The notes under the pieces are model-generated. The model searched no databases. It was not told where the DNA came from and saw only the letters and a list, made by a program, of their open reading frames with translations. Position numbers and translations under genes: made by a program. Source: Pseudomonas sp. MH9.2 (lineage in GTDB: Bacteria; Pseudomonadota; Gammaproteobacteria; Pseudomonadales; Pseudomonadaceae). From it: 64,000 bases of DNA. Every line of letters begins with the position of its first letter. The stretch's first letter is position 1. Positions 38,208 through 48,405 of the stretch are shown here, one piece after another. Location of the stretch: NCBI RefSeq assembly GCF_034353875.1, contig NZ_CP133784.1:2046001-2110000 (forward strand), written 5' to 3'.

Positions 38208-38581
38208 GGTTTGCCCACGCTGAATTCGTGGTCGAACTTGACCACCAGATCAATGTTCTGGATCAGTGGCTCACGATTTTCGTATTTCAAATGGGCGAGA
38301 AACTTGTTGTTCTCCACCGTTACACTTAACGCCTTGTTCAAATCCAAATCCCGAATGCTGTTGACCTGCATGCCTTTACTGACATGGCTGTAAAAATCGC
38401 TGACCGTTGTAATTTCCAGCGTTTTGTCGGTTTCGACCGAGCTAATGATTTTCTTCATCGACATATAGTCGAGGTAATGCGGAATCAGTTTGAAGGCCGT
38501 GCTTGCCGCAAACGCGATCAAAGCCAAAGCCAGCAACCACCCCACGAACGACAAGCCTTTCTGCGAACCGGCAGGTGTCAT
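38204..38581 (-). CDS. DUF4845 membrane protein
   Basis: A 125-residue protein with one N-terminal membrane helix ([20 protein letters not shown]) and a small extracytoplasmic domain with the family pattern [22 protein letters not shown] and [17 protein letters not shown] chose the ATG at 38581 because GAGG lies six bases upstream and [11 protein letters not shown] is the family start; upstream ATGs at 38608, 38629 and 38635 have no such site. The function is unknown. It is always found between lepB and rnc in pseudomonads, as here. Confidence 0.88.
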   Translation of the reverse strand: MTPAGSQKGLSFVGWLLALALIAFAASTAFKLIPHYLDYMSMKKIISSVETDKTLEITTVSDFYSHVSKGMQVNSIRDLDLNKALSVTVENNKFLAHLKYENREPLIQNIDLVVKFDHEFSVGKP

Positions 38582-38690
38582 GTTCGACCTCAAGCGTAGC
38601 TGTTCCATAGTGCCGGCAAGGTGTTCCATTGCCATCGTTTCAACGCAGCCCAAACGACGTACGGCGCTGTTGAGTACAGCGCCGTATTGG

Positions 38691-39545
38691 CTACTTGATC
38701 AGCCCAACCCGCGAGAAGTTCGGCAGGTGGCTCAGTTTCGGCTCAGGCCAGCTCATCCAGACAGCAAAGGCCTTGCCGACGATATTCTTGTCGGGAACCA
38801 TGCCCAGCTCATCCTTGGGAATGTTTGGATCATCCCAGAAACGGCTGTCGTTCGAGTTGTCCCGGTTGTCACCCATCATGAAGTAGTGCCCGGCCGGCAC
38901 AGTCCACTCATGATCTGGTGGTGCACGGTAGCGGCTCATTTCCTGGCGAATCTGGTGTTCAACGGCACCAAGCTGCTCAAGATAAAGATCCGCGCTGCCC
39001 AAGGTCCCCGGCTCGGAGCCAATCAGTTGTTTGGCCACCAAATCACCGTTGACGAACAGACGCTTGTCGCTGGTGTAACGGATCTGATCACCTGGCAAAC
39101 CGACCACACGCTTGATGTAGTTGACGGTCGGGTCGCTTGGGTAACGGAACACCATCACATCGCCGCGTTGAGGATCACCGATCCGAATCACTTTCTGATC
39201 CAGCACCGGCAGGCGAATACCGTAGGAGAACTTGTTCACGAGGATGAAATCACCCACGTCCAGTGTTGGCTTCATCGACCCTGAAGGGATCTGGAAGGGC
39301 TCGACCAGAAATGAGCGCAGCACCAGCACGATAAACAGCACCGGAAAGAATGATTTGCCGTATTCAACCAGCAAAGGCTCTTTGTCCAGGCGTTCCAATA
39401 CCGCGACATCCGGCTGGCTGACGCTGCCCTGATAAGTCGCGATGGCAGTCCGCCGGCGTGGTGCCAGAATGAGCAAATCGAGCAATGCAAGTGAACCGCA
39501 TACGACGACAGCGATGACCAACAACAGCGGGAAATTTAGTGACAT
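38691..39545 (-). CDS. lepB: Signal peptidase I
   Basis: A 284-residue inner-membrane protease that removes signal peptides from exported proteins. Two N-terminal membrane helices precede the catalytic domain: IPSGSMKPTL carries the nucleophile Ser, RYPSDPTVNYIKRVVGLPGD carries the general-base Lys, and MGDNRDNSNDSRFW is box E. It is downstream of lepA by five bases. Confidence 0.97.
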   Translation of the reverse strand: MSLNFPLLLVIAVVVCGSLALLDLLILAPRRRTAIATYQGSVSQPDVAVLERLDKEPLLVEYGKSFFPVLFIVLVLRSFLVEPFQIPSGSMKPTLDVGDFILVNKFSYGIRLPVLDQKVIRIGDPQRGDVMVFRYPSDPTVNYIKRVVGLPGDQIRYTSDKRLFVNGDLVAKQLIGSEPGTLGSADLYLEQLGAVEHQIRQEMSRYRAPPDHEWTVPAGHYFMMGDNRDNSNDSRFWDDPNIPKDELGMVPDKNIVGKAFAVWMSWPEPKLSHLPNFSRVGLIK

Positions 39546-39550
39546 AGGAC

Positions 39551-41350
39551 CTAACTATCCAACCTGAGCACTGCAAGGAAGGCTTCCTGTGGAATTTCCA
39601 CGTTACCTACTTGCTTCATGCGTTTTTTACCGGCCTTTTGCTTCTCGAGCAGTTTACGCTTACGGCTTACGTCACCGCCGTAACATTTGGCCAGTACGTT
39701 CTTTCTGAGTGCCTTGACGGATGTACGCGCTATAACCTGCCCGCCAATGGCGGCCTGGATTGCTACGTCGAACATCTGCCGCGGGATCAGTTCCTTCATC
39801 TTTTCGGTCAACGCGCGACCTTTATAATTCGCCGTATCGCGATGCACGATCAACGCCAGGGCGTCGACTTTTTCACCGTTGATCAATACATCGAGCTTGA
39901 CCAGATTTGCTGACTGATAACGGTTGAAATGATAGTCCAGAGACGCATAACCACGGCTCACTGACTTGAGACGGTCGAAGAAGTCCAGGACCACTTCGTT
40001 CATCGGCAGGTCGTAAGTCACTTGCACCTGAGTCCCCAGGAACAACATGTCGTGCTGTACACCACGCTTTTCAATGCACAATGTAATGACGTTGCCCAGG
40101 TGCTCTTGCGGCACAAGAATATTCGCCCGCACGATCGGCTCGCGCATGTCTTCGATTACGGACTGATCAGGAAGCTTGGACGGGTTGTCGACGTAAATCG
40201 TTTCACCGGTCTTCAACAGTAATTCAAAAATTACCGTTGGCGCGGTGGTGATCAGGTCCAGATCGTACTCGCGCTCCAGACGCTCCTGGATGATCTCCAT
40301 GTGGAGCATGCCCAGGAATCCGCAACGGAAGCCGAAACCCAGTGCGTCGGAGCTTTCTGGCGAATACTGCAGGGACGAGTCGTTGAGCGTCAGTTTTTGC
40401 AACGCTTCGCGGAAGTCCTCGAAGTCATCCGAGCTGACCGGGAACAGACCGGCATACACCTGCGGCTGAACACGTTTGAAGCCTGGCAGTACATCCACGT
40501 CGGGCGTAGTGTTCAAGGTCAGGGTGTCGCCGACAGGGGCGCCGTGAATATCCTTGATACCCGCGATGATGAAGCCTACTTCACCGGCTTTCAGGTCAAC
40601 GGTCTGCGTATGTTTGGGGGAGAAAACACCCACGCTGTCGACCAGATGCACCTTGCCGGTGGACTTGACCAGGATTTTGTCGCCCTTGCGTACGCAACCG
40701 TGGCGTACACGCACCAGCGAGACAACGCCCAGGTAGTTGTCAAACCAGGAATCGATGATCAACGCTTGCAGCGGATCTTCGATGTTGCCGGTCGGCGCGG
40801 GAATGGTGTGAACCAGACGTTCAAGCACTTCATCGACGCCCAGACCGGTCTTGGCCGAGCAGGCGACCGCGTCGGTTGCATCGATACCGATGATTTTCTC
40901 GATTTCTTCCTTGACGCGGTCCGGGTCGGCCTGCGGCAAGTCGATCTTGTTGAGTACCGGCATGACCTCAAGGCCCTGCTCGATAGCGGTGTAGCAGTTA
41001 GCGACGGACTGGGCTTCGACCCCTTGACCCGCATCGACAACCAACAACGCGCCTTCGCAGGCCGCAAGAGACCGGCTGACTTCATAGGTGAAGTCTACGT
41101 GACCTGGGGTGTCGATGAAGTTCAGCTGGTAGGTTTTGCCGTCCAGCGCTTTGTAATACAGGGTAACGCTATGGGCCTTGATGGTGATGCCGCGTTCGCG
41201 TTCCAGGTCCATGGAATCGAGGACTTGAGCTTCCATTTCGCGCTCGGACAAGCCACCGCACATCTGAATGAAGCGGTCGGCCAGCGTCGACTTGCCATGG
41301 TCAATGTGGGCGATGATGGAGAAATTGCGGATATGACTCAAATCACTCAC
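39551..41350 (-). CDS. lepA: Elongation factor 4 (LepA)
   Basis: A 599-residue ribosomal GTPase that assists translation and initiation-complex biogenesis. The G-domain motifs are [15 protein letters not shown] (G1), DTPGHVDF (G3) and NKIDLP (G4); the family-specific C-terminal domain has [23 protein letters not shown] read in parts. It heads the leftward operon through pdxJ and is separated from mucD by a strong terminator, so it must have its own promoter. Confidence 0.98.
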   Translation of the reverse strand: MSDLSHIRNFSIIAHIDHGKSTLADRFIQMCGGLSEREMEAQVLDSMDLERERGITIKAHSVTLYYKALDGKTYQLNFIDTPGHVDFTYEVSRSLAACEGALLVVDAGQGVEAQSVANCYTAIEQGLEVMPVLNKIDLPQADPDRVKEEIEKIIGIDATDAVACSAKTGLGVDEVLERLVHTIPAPTGNIEDPLQALIIDSWFDNYLGVVSLVRVRHGCVRKGDKILVKSTGKVHLVDSVGVFSPKHTQTVDLKAGEVGFIIAGIKDIHGAPVGDTLTLNTTPDVDVLPGFKRVQPQVYAGLFPVSSDDFEDFREALQKLTLNDSSLQYSPESSDALGFGFRCGFLGMLHMEIIQERLEREYDLDLITTAPTVIFELLLKTGETIYVDNPSKLPDQSVIEDMREPIVRANILVPQEHLGNVITLCIEKRGVQHDMLFLGTQVQVTYDLPMNEVVLDFFDRLKSVSRGYASLDYHFNRYQSANLVKLDVLINGEKVDALALIVHRDTANYKGRALTEKMKELIPRQMFDVAIQAAIGGQVIARTSVKALRKNVLAKCYGGDVSRKRKLLEKQKAGKKRMKQVGNVEIPQEAFLAVLRLDS

Positions 41351-41486
41351 GGATCAACACTCAAAAAGGTTGCAGGCAGATTGCCCGCCGAAAAATAGCC
41401 GGGAATTGTACCTGATGGAAGACTGGGGCGTCACGTTCGCAGGCCACACCAGCGGTCAGTAACCGCATTCTCTGGACGACAGGTGC

Positions 41487-41514
41487 AAAAAAGGGCGGTG
41501 ATCACCGCCCTTTT
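41487..41514. terminator. Intrinsic terminator after mucD
   Basis: The perfect palindrome GGGCGGTGATCACCGCCC (41493-41510) is flanked by A and T runs. It lies 15 bases beyond the mucD stop and ends the algU operon before lepA. Confidence 0.88.
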
Positions 41515-41529
41515 CGTCACGCCAATCTG

Positions 41530-42957
41530 TTACTCGGCCAATTTGAAGGTGATGAAGCTAGCCCGACCCTGACGCAGAACGCGCATGGACACGGAACGAT
41601 TCTTCGGCAACTCCTTGGCAACCTCGGTGAAGTTCGTGGCCGACGTGATCGCCTGATTGTTCAGATGAGTGATCACATCGCCCGGTTGCAAGCCGATCAA
41701 GGCTGCAGGACCGTCCTGCACTTCCTTGATGACCACGCCACCCTTGAGGTCGTAGCTTTTTTTCTGTTCAGCGGTCAGATCGGCTACCGACACACCCAGG
41801 CGATTGCTGCTGCGCTCGACGCCAGAATCCGGAACATCCATTTCCTGACCTTCTTCGGGCAGCGCGCCGATGGTCACGGTCAAGTGTTTACGCTTGCCGT
41901 CACGGATCACTTCCAGATCGGCCTTGCTGCCGTCTTTCAGATTGCCGACCAGATGTGGCAAGTCGGCAGACATCACAATCGGCTGACCATTGGCACTGAG
42001 GATAACGTCACCCACCAGCACGCCGCCTTTCGCCGCAGGACCGTTCTCCAACACCTGAGCCACCAACGCACCGGCCGGCTTATCCAGACCGAAGGATTCA
42101 GCCAGGTCTTTGTTGACCTCCTGAATCACCACCCCCAACCAGCCACGATTGACCTTGCCGCCCGCTTTCAACTGGTTCGCGACATCCATCGCGACGTCGA
42201 TCGGGATGGCAAACGACAAACCCATGAAACCACCGGAGCGGGTGAATATCTGGGAGTTGATCCCGACCACTTCGCCAGACATGTTGAACAGCGGACCGCC
42301 GGAGTTACCCGGATTGATCGCGACATCGGTCTGGATGAACGGTACATAAGTATCGTTCGGCAGGCTGCGGCCCTTGGCGCTGACGATACCCTTGGTCACC
42401 GAGTGATCGAAGCCGAATGGTGAACCAATGGCCAGCACCCACTCACCGACTTTCAGTTTGTCGGAGTTGCCAATCTTGACGACTGGCAGGTCTTTGCCCT
42501 CGATCTTCAAGACCGCGACATCCGTACGCGGATCAGTGCCAATCAATTTGGCCTTCAACTCGCTACGGTCGGAAAGACGCACGAGAATTTCATCCGCGCC
42601 GTCGATGACATGGTTGTTGGTCAACACATAACCGTCGGCAGAAATAATAAAGCCGGAACCCAAAGACTGGATTTCGCGCTGACGATCACCTTTGGGCGTG
42701 CGTTGCCCCTTAGGCATGTTGCGTTCAAAGAACTCTCGAAGCTGAGGTGGCAACCCTTCCAGATCAGGCATTTGAGCGTTCGCGACAGAGCGCTCAGGCA
42801 TTTTCTGGCGGGTACTGATGTTCACTACAGCGGGCGAGGCCTGCACAACCAGATCGGTGAAGTCAGGCAAAGCCTCCGCCTGCGCGGTGGCCATCTGACC
42901 CAGTATCAGGACTGCAGTGACAATTGACAGGTAAGACTTCAAGCGTGGAATCAACAT
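41530..42957 (-). CDS. mucD: Periplasmic serine protease MucD (DegP/HtrA family)
   Basis: A 475-residue HtrA protease with signal peptide (MLIPRLKSYLSIVTAVLILG...AQAEA). The catalytic triad is in LTNNHVIDGA (His), TDPRTDVAVLKI (Asp) and NPGNSGGP (Ser); two PDZ domains follow (GWLGVVIQEVN, GVVIKEVQDGPAALIGLQPGD). It degrades misfolded envelope proteins and thereby dampens AlgU activation. The ATG at 42957 has GGGAG upstream; the longer frame to 43017 lacks one. Confidence 0.96.
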   Translation of the reverse strand: MLIPRLKSYLSIVTAVLILGQMATAQAEALPDFTDLVVQASPAVVNISTRQKMPERSVANAQMPDLEGLPPQLREFFERNMPKGQRTPKGDRQREIQSLGSGFIISADGYVLTNNHVIDGADEILVRLSDRSELKAKLIGTDPRTDVAVLKIEGKDLPVVKIGNSDKLKVGEWVLAIGSPFGFDHSVTKGIVSAKGRSLPNDTYVPFIQTDVAINPGNSGGPLFNMSGEVVGINSQIFTRSGGFMGLSFAIPIDVAMDVANQLKAGGKVNRGWLGVVIQEVNKDLAESFGLDKPAGALVAQVLENGPAAKGGVLVGDVILSANGQPIVMSADLPHLVGNLKDGSKADLEVIRDGKRKHLTVTIGALPEEGQEMDVPDSGVERSSNRLGVSVADLTAEQKKSYDLKGGVVIKEVQDGPAALIGLQPGDVITHLNNQAITSATNFTEVAKELPKNRSVSMRVLRQGRASFITFKLAE

Positions 42958-43263
42958 ACGGCTCCCGTTCACAACGAGCATGGTTAAACAGTACGGGCCA
43001 AGGGGCCCGCGGAGCATGTGCGCATCACAAGCAATCGCTGCGCGCCTCTGTGGGGCATTTTTTTACCCCAGAAACGACGAAGGCCAGAGCTGCCAAGCCA
43101 TGACCTATAAAAAAAATCGAAGTTTTTTGCAACCTGGAAGTATCACCAAACATGTCAGCATCTCGGCCGCAAGACAAGCACAGGCTTGCCTTGCAGAGAA
43201 AACAGCCTGAAATAAACGTCTCTCATCCCGGGCACTGCCTCCAATCCTTGCTTACCCAGCCGC
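42958..43263. other. mucB-mucD gap; mucC absent
   Basis: 306 bases without a gene, where P. aeruginosa has mucC. I found no frame resembling MucC. There is a hairpin TGGGG...CCCCA with a T-rich loop (43051-43070). On the leftward strand, AAACTT (43120-43125) with TCATG after 16 bases is a weak AlgU-like promoter that could serve mucD independently. Confidence 0.6.
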
Positions 43264-44232
43264 TCACTTGGTGGCTGGCTGGGCTTGATCATCAGCGCTA
43301 CGCATCGAGAGCGCAATCCGCTCTGCGGTGCCTATCGGTATTTCTCCCACCACAGTGACCATGGCGTCTCCGACAGCTGTCGTCACCCGACGCGACACCG
43401 CCACTGTCGGGCCGAACTGGGTCCGGATATCAGTAACAGCATCTCCGTTCAACGGCTCGATAAAAACAGAGAATCGTGCAAGCCCGTCGTCGTACATCAA
43501 ACTAGTCACCAAAGTCTTGGTAACCGGATCCTTGCGCACCGCACTGCTGCTCAACTCGAAGCCGTCCGGCAACCAGTCAGAGCGCCACGTGGAACGAACA
43601 TTCGGTGCTTCGTCCCTGGTTTTGACCATCTGTACCGGCTTGCAATCAGGACTGACTTCAAGCATTTGATCGGTTGGGATGTCCCGGGTATCAAGCTCGG
43701 TAAACTGGAAGCGTTCGAGCAGCTGACCTTTATCGTTCAACAGCAACGACTTCAACGGCAATGCTGTTTCGCTGTCCAGGTGCAATTCGACGCCGTAGCG
43801 GTGTTGATCTCGAGGCGTCATCGAAATGATGATTGCATCACGACCCGCAACCCGCGATTTCCCGACGACTTTCATGTCATACCAAGCAGATAGCTTTTTC
43901 GAGTCAAGACCCCGTGCCGACGAGTCGCGCACATTGACTACCCCGGCTACAAGCGTGCCGCTGACGCATTGGGTAAGCCCATCAACGCGCAGCACTTCCT
44001 GTGCAGAACCATCCAGCTGAAGCAGATGCTCACGAACCTTGCCATCAGTCACACGATGCCAAATACGGTGGGTAGAGAAACTACCGTTACGCTCGTAAAC
44101 GAAAGTGCCTTGGAAACTTTGTGTCTGGTCAGCCTGCGCAAAACGCTTGAGCATGTTTTGCGCGTCATCGGCATGCGCCGGAAGAACCAGCCATCCAACG
44201 AGTAGAAGCGGTAATAGAGGGATGGCGCGCAT
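43264..44232 (-). CDS. mucB: Sigma factor AlgU regulatory protein MucB (RseB)
   Basis: A 322-residue periplasmic protein with signal peptide (LLPLLLVGWLVLPAHADD). It binds the periplasmic part of MucA and shields it from proteolysis until lipoprotein or LPS signals release it. RseB-family segments are SFQGTFVYERNGSFSTHRIWH in the N-terminal lipid-binding domain and STWRSDWLPDGFEL before the C-terminal domain. It starts eight bases after mucA, clearly in the same operon. Confidence 0.95.
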   Translation of the reverse strand: MRAIPLLPLLLVGWLVLPAHADDAQNMLKRFAQADQTQSFQGTFVYERNGSFSTHRIWHRVTDGKVREHLLQLDGSAQEVLRVDGLTQCVSGTLVAGVVNVRDSSARGLDSKKLSAWYDMKVVGKSRVAGRDAIIISMTPRDQHRYGVELHLDSETALPLKSLLLNDKGQLLERFQFTELDTRDIPTDQMLEVSPDCKPVQMVKTRDEAPNVRSTWRSDWLPDGFELSSSAVRKDPVTKTLVTSLMYDDGLARFSVFIEPLNGDAVTDIRTQFGPTVAVSRRVTTAVGDAMVTVVGEIPIGTAERIALSMRSADDQAQPATK

Positions 44233-44240
44233 GATCCTCC

Positions 44241-44834
44241 TTAACGGTTTTCCAGGCTGGCAGCACGAGCATACGGCAAGGCACTTTCGGTGCCCTTCAA
44301 AGCGGCTTGCTGAGCATGTTGACGCAGATAGCCTGGCAGACGCTGATCATGCCAGCCAGTCTGACCTTGCAAGACACCACTGGCCATCGGACCCGGGGCT
44401 TGCTCGGCGCTTTCGTTGTAACCGGCCAATACTGCAGGGCCTTTTACTTGTGGTACCGACAGATTCGCTGGCTGAGCGGCTTGCTGCGCCAATTCAACAC
44501 CCGCGATTTCGTCCTGATTGTACAAACGTACACCGGCCAACACAGCAACGGTTACCGACGCGGCAACGGCCAGTCGGCCCAAGCTGCGCCAAGGGCTACG
44601 GCTTGTCTTGAGCGGAGTAACTTCATCGGCGATCGCAGCAGAAACAGCCGCCGATATATCCAGATGAGGCAGCAACAAGTCTTTGTGCATGGCTGCACGG
44701 GCAACTTGATAACGCGACCATGTGGCACGTGTATCCGCATCGCCGAAGGCATTCAATACCCGGCGCAATTCCAATTCATCCGCTTCGTTATCCATCACCG
44801 CGGACAGCGATTCCTGCAGGGCTTCACGACTCAT
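44241..44834 (-). CDS. mucA: Anti-sigma factor MucA
   Basis: A 197-residue inner-membrane protein. Residues 1-80 are the RseA-like sigma-binding domain (SREALQESLSAVMDNEADELELRRVL), followed by one membrane helix (about 87-105) and a periplasmic domain cleaved by site-1 and site-2 proteases. The reading frame is intact to a normal C-terminus, so the gene is not of the truncated mucoid type. It lies 31 bases after algU. Confidence 0.95.
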   Translation of the reverse strand: MSREALQESLSAVMDNEADELELRRVLNAFGDADTRATWSRYQVARAAMHKDLLLPHLDISAAVSAAIADEVTPLKTSRSPWRSLGRLAVAASVTVAVLAGVRLYNQDEIAGVELAQQAAQPANLSVPQVKGPAVLAGYNESAEQAPGPMASGVLQGQTGWHDQRLPGYLRQHAQQAALKGTESALPYARAASLENR

Positions 44835-44865
44835 GGCGGTTCCTCTCTTGGCTATCGCCGCTGTC

Positions 44866-45447
44866 TCAGGAGTCCTGCAACAAGGGTTGCAGGGCTTTGT
44901 CTATGGCTTCCCGAGCGCGGAAAATGCGAGAGCGCACGGTACCCACCGGACACTGCATGACGCTCGCAATGTCCTCGTAACTCAGACCATCGAATTCACG
45001 TAAAGTTAGGGCTGTCCGTAAATCTTCTGGAAGTAACTGGATAGTTCGATGGACAGTGCCCTCGATCTCATCCCTCAACAATGCGCGCTCTGGCGACTCG
45101 ATATCCTTGAGGCCATGATCGCCATCGTAGAACTCCGCGTCTTCAGACCTTACATCGCTGTCCGGTGGTCGCCGACCGCGCGACACCAAATAGTTTTTTG
45201 CCGTATTAATAGCGATGCGGTACAGCCATGTATAAAAAGCGCTGTCGCCGCGAAAGTTACCCAGTGCACGATAAGCCTTGATAAAGGCCTCCTGTGCAAC
45301 ATCCTGCGCTTCATGGGTGTCGTGCACAAATCGCACGATCAAACCAAGAATCTTGTGCTGGTATTTCAGCACGAGCAGATCAAAAGCTCGCTTGTCGCCG
45401 CGTTGTACGCGCTCGACCAGCTGCTGATCTTCTTCCTGGGTCAACAT
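44866..45447 (-). CDS. algU: Extracytoplasmic-function sigma factor AlgU (RpoE/AlgT)
   Basis: A 193-residue ECF sigma factor controlling alginate and envelope stress genes. Region 2 is DLLVLKYQHKILGLIVRF...DAQDVAQEAFIKAYRAL-like, with AFYTWLYRIAINTAKNYL; region 4 is LPEDLRTALTLREFDGLSYEDIASVMQCPVGTVRSRIFRARE read in parts. It is held by MucA at the membrane until stress. It is preceded by an AlgU-type promoter, indicating autoregulation, and heads the algU-mucA-mucB-mucD operon. Confidence 0.97.
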   Translation of the reverse strand: MLTQEEDQQLVERVQRGDKRAFDLLVLKYQHKILGLIVRFVHDTHEAQDVAQEAFIKAYRALGNFRGDSAFYTWLYRIAINTAKNYLVSRGRRPPDSDVRSEDAEFYDGDHGLKDIESPERALLRDEIEGTVHRTIQLLPEDLRTALTLREFDGLSYEDIASVMQCPVGTVRSRIFRAREAIDKALQPLLQDS

Positions 45448-45955
45448 GAACGCTCCTCATTGAAGCTGAAGGAGTGTTGCATCAACCCTTGAACAGGCTT
45501 GCAAACATAGACTCGGGCTTTGCGCAAAAGTTCTCCCCTCTCAGCAAGTTTCCTGCGGGCAGTCATCAGACCCGCACGAAAAACGCAGCCCGGACATGGC
45601 CGGCTACGTGAATAATCTTGTCGTCGAATACGCGCGTGGTGGAAGCTGCTTTTGACCCCCCGCAAATACCCAACATGTTCCTTTATAGGCAACCTGCTAT
45701 TGAGCCCAGGCGTGCATGAAAAGTTCCCGGGGTCCGCGCTCAGGTGTAAGAAGCTCACTGCGGCTCTCGAGTAAATGCTGATTCAGCCTTGAAACAATCG
45801 CAACACGGACCCTTTTGCAGGGAAAACGGTGTGCATCATCGTTCCGACTGGAGCACAATCCGAGCCCGCCGTGGTTTCACAATGCCATAAAAGCGCGGCT
45901 ATTGTGCCGATCCACCCCTCTATATACTAGTGCCCGCCAAGCTCGGAATTCAGAC
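45448..45955. other. Divergent control region between algU and nadB
   Basis: A 508-base gap. It holds the AlgU promoter at 45507-45533 and, near nadB, a TATACT at 45923 that could be its -10 element, with only a poorly spaced -35. No small gene was supported: the leftward frame at 45441-45758 has no ribosome site. Confidence 0.55.
45507..45533 (-). promoter_or_regulatory. AlgU-dependent promoter of algU
   Basis: On the leftward strand GAACTT (45533-45528) and TCTAT (45511-45507) are 16 bases apart, matching the AlgU consensus GAACTT-N16/17-TCtgA. It is about 60 bases upstream of the algU ATG and supports positive autoregulation. Confidence 0.75.
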
Positions 45956-47572
45956 ATGAGCCAACATTTCCAACACGACGTCCTGGTAATTGGCAGCGGT
46001 GCCGCAGGGCTGAGCCTTGCGCTAACCTTACCGAGCCATTTACGCGTTGCCGTTTTGAGCAAGGGCGACCTGGCCAGCGGCTCGACATTCTGGGCCCAGG
46101 GCGGCGTTGCCGCCGTGCTGGACGACACCGACACCGTGCAATCCCATGTCGAAGACACCCTGAATGCTGGCGGTGGCCTGTGCCATGAAGACGCTGTGCG
46201 CTTCACCGTCGAGCACAGCCGCGAGGCCATTCAGTGGCTGATCGACCAAGGCGTGCCGTTTACTCGCGATGACCAGTCAACCACGGAAGACGGCGGTTTC
46301 GAGTTTCACCTGACCCGGGAAGGTGGCCATAGCCATCGGCGTATCATCCATGCCGCCGATGCAACAGGCGCTGCGATTTTCAAAACCCTGCTCGCGCAAG
46401 CCCGGCTCAGGCCCAACATTGAACTACTGGAACAGCGCGTCGCGGTCGATCTGATCACCGAACGTCGCTTGGGTCTGGACGGTCAACGGTGCCTGGGCGC
46501 CTACGTGCTCAATCGCGCCACCGGCGAAGTCGACACCTACGGCGCGCGCTTTACCGCCTTGGCGTCCGGTGGCGCGGCGAAGGTTTACCTGTACACCAGC
46601 AACCCTGACGGAGCCTGCGGTGACGGCATAGCGATGGCCTGGCGCTCCGGTTGCCGGGTGGCGAATCTGGAATTCAACCAGTTTCACCCTACTTGCCTGT
46701 ATCACCCACAAGCCAAAAGTTTTCTGGTAACCGAAGCCCTGCGCGGAGAAGGCGCCTGGCTAAAACTGCCGAACGGCGAGCGCTTCATGCAGCGCTTCGA
46801 TCCTCGGGCCGAACTGGCGCCACGAGACATCGTGGCCCGAGCTATCGACCATGAAATGAAGCGTCTGGGCGTTGATTGCGTGTACCTGGACATCAGCCAT
46901 AAACCGGCAGAATTCATCAAGACCCATTTCCCGACGGTCTACGAGCGCTGCCTTGAGTTTTCCATCGACATCACCAAGCAGCCGATCCCGGTGGTGCCGG
47001 CCGCGCATTACACATGTGGCGGCGTGATGGTCAACGAACAGAGCCGCACCGACGTGCCAGGCCTTTACGCCATCGGCGAAACCAGTTTCACCGGCCTGCA
47101 CGGCGCCAACCGCATGGCCAGTAATTCGCTGCTGGAATGCTTCGTCTACGCCCGCTCTGCCGCCGCCGATATCGTTGAGCAACTGCCCAATGTACCCCAG
47201 CCTGAGGCGCTACCGACCTGGGATGCAAGCCAGGTCACCGACTCCGACGAAGACGTGATCATTGCCCACAACTGGGATGAGTTGCGGCGGTTCATGTGGG
47301 ACTACGTGGGTATCGTGCGCACCAACAAGCGCTTGCAACGTGCCCAGCATCGGGTGCGCTTGCTGCTGGACGAGATCGACGAGTTCTACAGCAACTATAA
47401 AGTCAGCCGCGACCTGATCGAACTGCGCAACCTAGCGCAAGTGGCAGAGTTGATGATCCGCTCGGCCATGGAACGCAAGGAAAGCCGGGGATTGCACTAC
47501 ACGCTGGACTACCCAGACATGCTGCCTGAGGCCCTGGACACTATTCTGGTGCCGCCCACCTACGTCGGCTGA
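45956..47572 (+). CDS. nadB: L-aspartate oxidase
   Basis: A 538-residue flavoenzyme that oxidises L-aspartate to iminoaspartate, the first step of NAD synthesis. The FAD-binding start is [52 protein letters not shown] and [28 protein letters not shown] (in parts) are diagnostic. The ATG at 45956 gives the family start; the frame to 45815 is upstream leader. Its 3' end overlaps the convergent ygfX end by 32 bases. Confidence 0.97.
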   Translation: MSQHFQHDVLVIGSGAAGLSLALTLPSHLRVAVLSKGDLASGSTFWAQGGVAAVLDDTDTVQSHVEDTLNAGGGLCHEDAVRFTVEHSREAIQWLIDQGVPFTRDDQSTTEDGGFEFHLTREGGHSHRRIIHAADATGAAIFKTLLAQARLRPNIELLEQRVAVDLITERRLGLDGQRCLGAYVLNRATGEVDTYGARFTALASGGAAKVYLYTSNPDGACGDGIAMAWRSGCRVANLEFNQFHPTCLYHPQAKSFLVTEALRGEGAWLKLPNGERFMQRFDPRAELAPRDIVARAIDHEMKRLGVDCVYLDISHKPAEFIKTHFPTVYERCLEFSIDITKQPIPVVPAAHYTCGGVMVNEQSRTDVPGLYAIGETSFTGLHGANRMASNSLLECFVYARSAAADIVEQLPNVPQPEALPTWDASQVTDSDEDVIIAHNWDELRRFMWDYVGIVRTNKRLQRAQHRVRLLLDEIDEFYSNYKVSRDLIELRNLAQVAELMIRSAMERKESRGLHYTLDYPDMLPEALDTILVPPTYVG

Positions 47573-48008
47573 ACTTCAACCGCACGCGCAAACGCCGGTG
47601 TACTTCCGGCGCCAACGCGTCGCGTGGAATGCACACACTGCGCACCCGCCGCCCAACGACGCCAGACGCTCCTGCCAGACGAAAACGCAGCACCACCGCC
47701 AAAGGCAGCGCCAGACTGTCTCGACGCAGTTGCACCGCCTTCCAGCCTGAACGAGCACTCCAAAGCTGCCAACCGTCAGCATCACGGCGTAAACCGGTGA
47801 ACGCCGAGGGACTGCTCAGTAAAATGAAGCGCGGCAGTGCCCAGCCTCCATGCATCAGGCACAGCAAAACACCGAGCGCGCCTGCCCAGTCGGGGACATC
47901 AAGAAAATATAACGAAACCAGGGCCAACGCCTGAGCGATCAGATAGGCCGTCAGCAGGAGCCGTGAGGCCTGCCAACGGCATTCGAAACGATCACTTCGG
48001 CTGGACAC
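47541..48008 (-). CDS. ygfX: YgfX (CptA-like) membrane protein
   Basis: A 155-residue protein with two N-terminal membrane helices ([20 protein letters not shown], then [15 protein letters not shown]) and a basic cytoplasmic tail, as in E. coli YgfX. YgfX has been described as a toxin acting on MreB and FtsZ, with YgfY/SdhE as its partner, although the toxin-antitoxin view is debated. It starts at GTG inside the last codons of sdhE (17-base overlap) and ends inside nadB on the opposite strand. Confidence 0.82.
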   Translation of the reverse strand: MSSRSDRFECRWQASRLLLTAYLIAQALALVSLYFLDVPDWAGALGVLLCLMHGGWALPRFILLSSPSAFTGLRRDADGWQLWSARSGWKAVQLRRDSLALPLAVVLRFRLAGASGVVGRRVRSVCIPRDALAPEVHRRLRVRLKFSRRRWAAPE

Positions 48009-48246
48009 GATCCAGAATCATGCGAACCATGCGCTGCAGCTCCGGATCTTCAGATTCGGCGCGCTGCATGAACCAGCCGAACATATCCTGATCTTCACAC
48101 GTCAGCAATTTGCGATAAAGATCGCGATCTTCGGCATTAAGGGTGGAATAAACCTCCCTTACAAAAGGTACCAGCAACACGTCCAGCTCAAGCATGCCAC
48201 GACGGCTGTGCCAATAAAGCCGGTTGAGTTCAACGTCATCGACCAT
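47992..48246 (-). CDS. sdhE: Succinate dehydrogenase assembly factor SdhE (YgfY)
   Basis: An 84-residue helical protein that promotes covalent FAD attachment to succinate dehydrogenase SdhA. The signature is [20 protein letters not shown] with the R-G-x-x-E motif, followed by [14 protein letters not shown]. The ATG at 48246 has GAGGAG upstream, so the longer frame to 48363 is rejected. It is translationally coupled with ygfX. Confidence 0.93.
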   Translation of the reverse strand: MVDDVELNRLYWHSRRGMLELDVLLVPFVREVYSTLNAEDRDLYRKLLTCEDQDMFGWFMQRAESEDPELQRMVRMILDRVQPK

Positions 48247-48405
48247 GGAGCGCTCCTCAAATAGGCGGCAAGTATACAGGCGCAGTTCCAGAAGGCGCAC
48301 TGCGCTTTGGTCGCAGCAGTTTTCAACGACGTGTGATCGCGCCTGTACCCATTCTGCAGACACCGCACTATCATGGTGCCCAGACTTTTTACTCTGCGAT
48401 GACTA

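Noticed and set aside
44241..44834. Possible truncated (mucoid-type) mucA
   Set aside because: The frame is intact to a normal C-terminal periplasmic domain.
45441..45758. Leftward frame in the algU-nadB gap
   Set aside because: It runs through the AlgU promoter and lacks a ribosome site or recognisable protein pattern.
47541..48246. Presenting sdhE-ygfX as a toxin-antitoxin module
   Set aside because: SdhE has a well supported role in flavinylation, and the toxin role of YgfX is disputed; noted only as an alternative.
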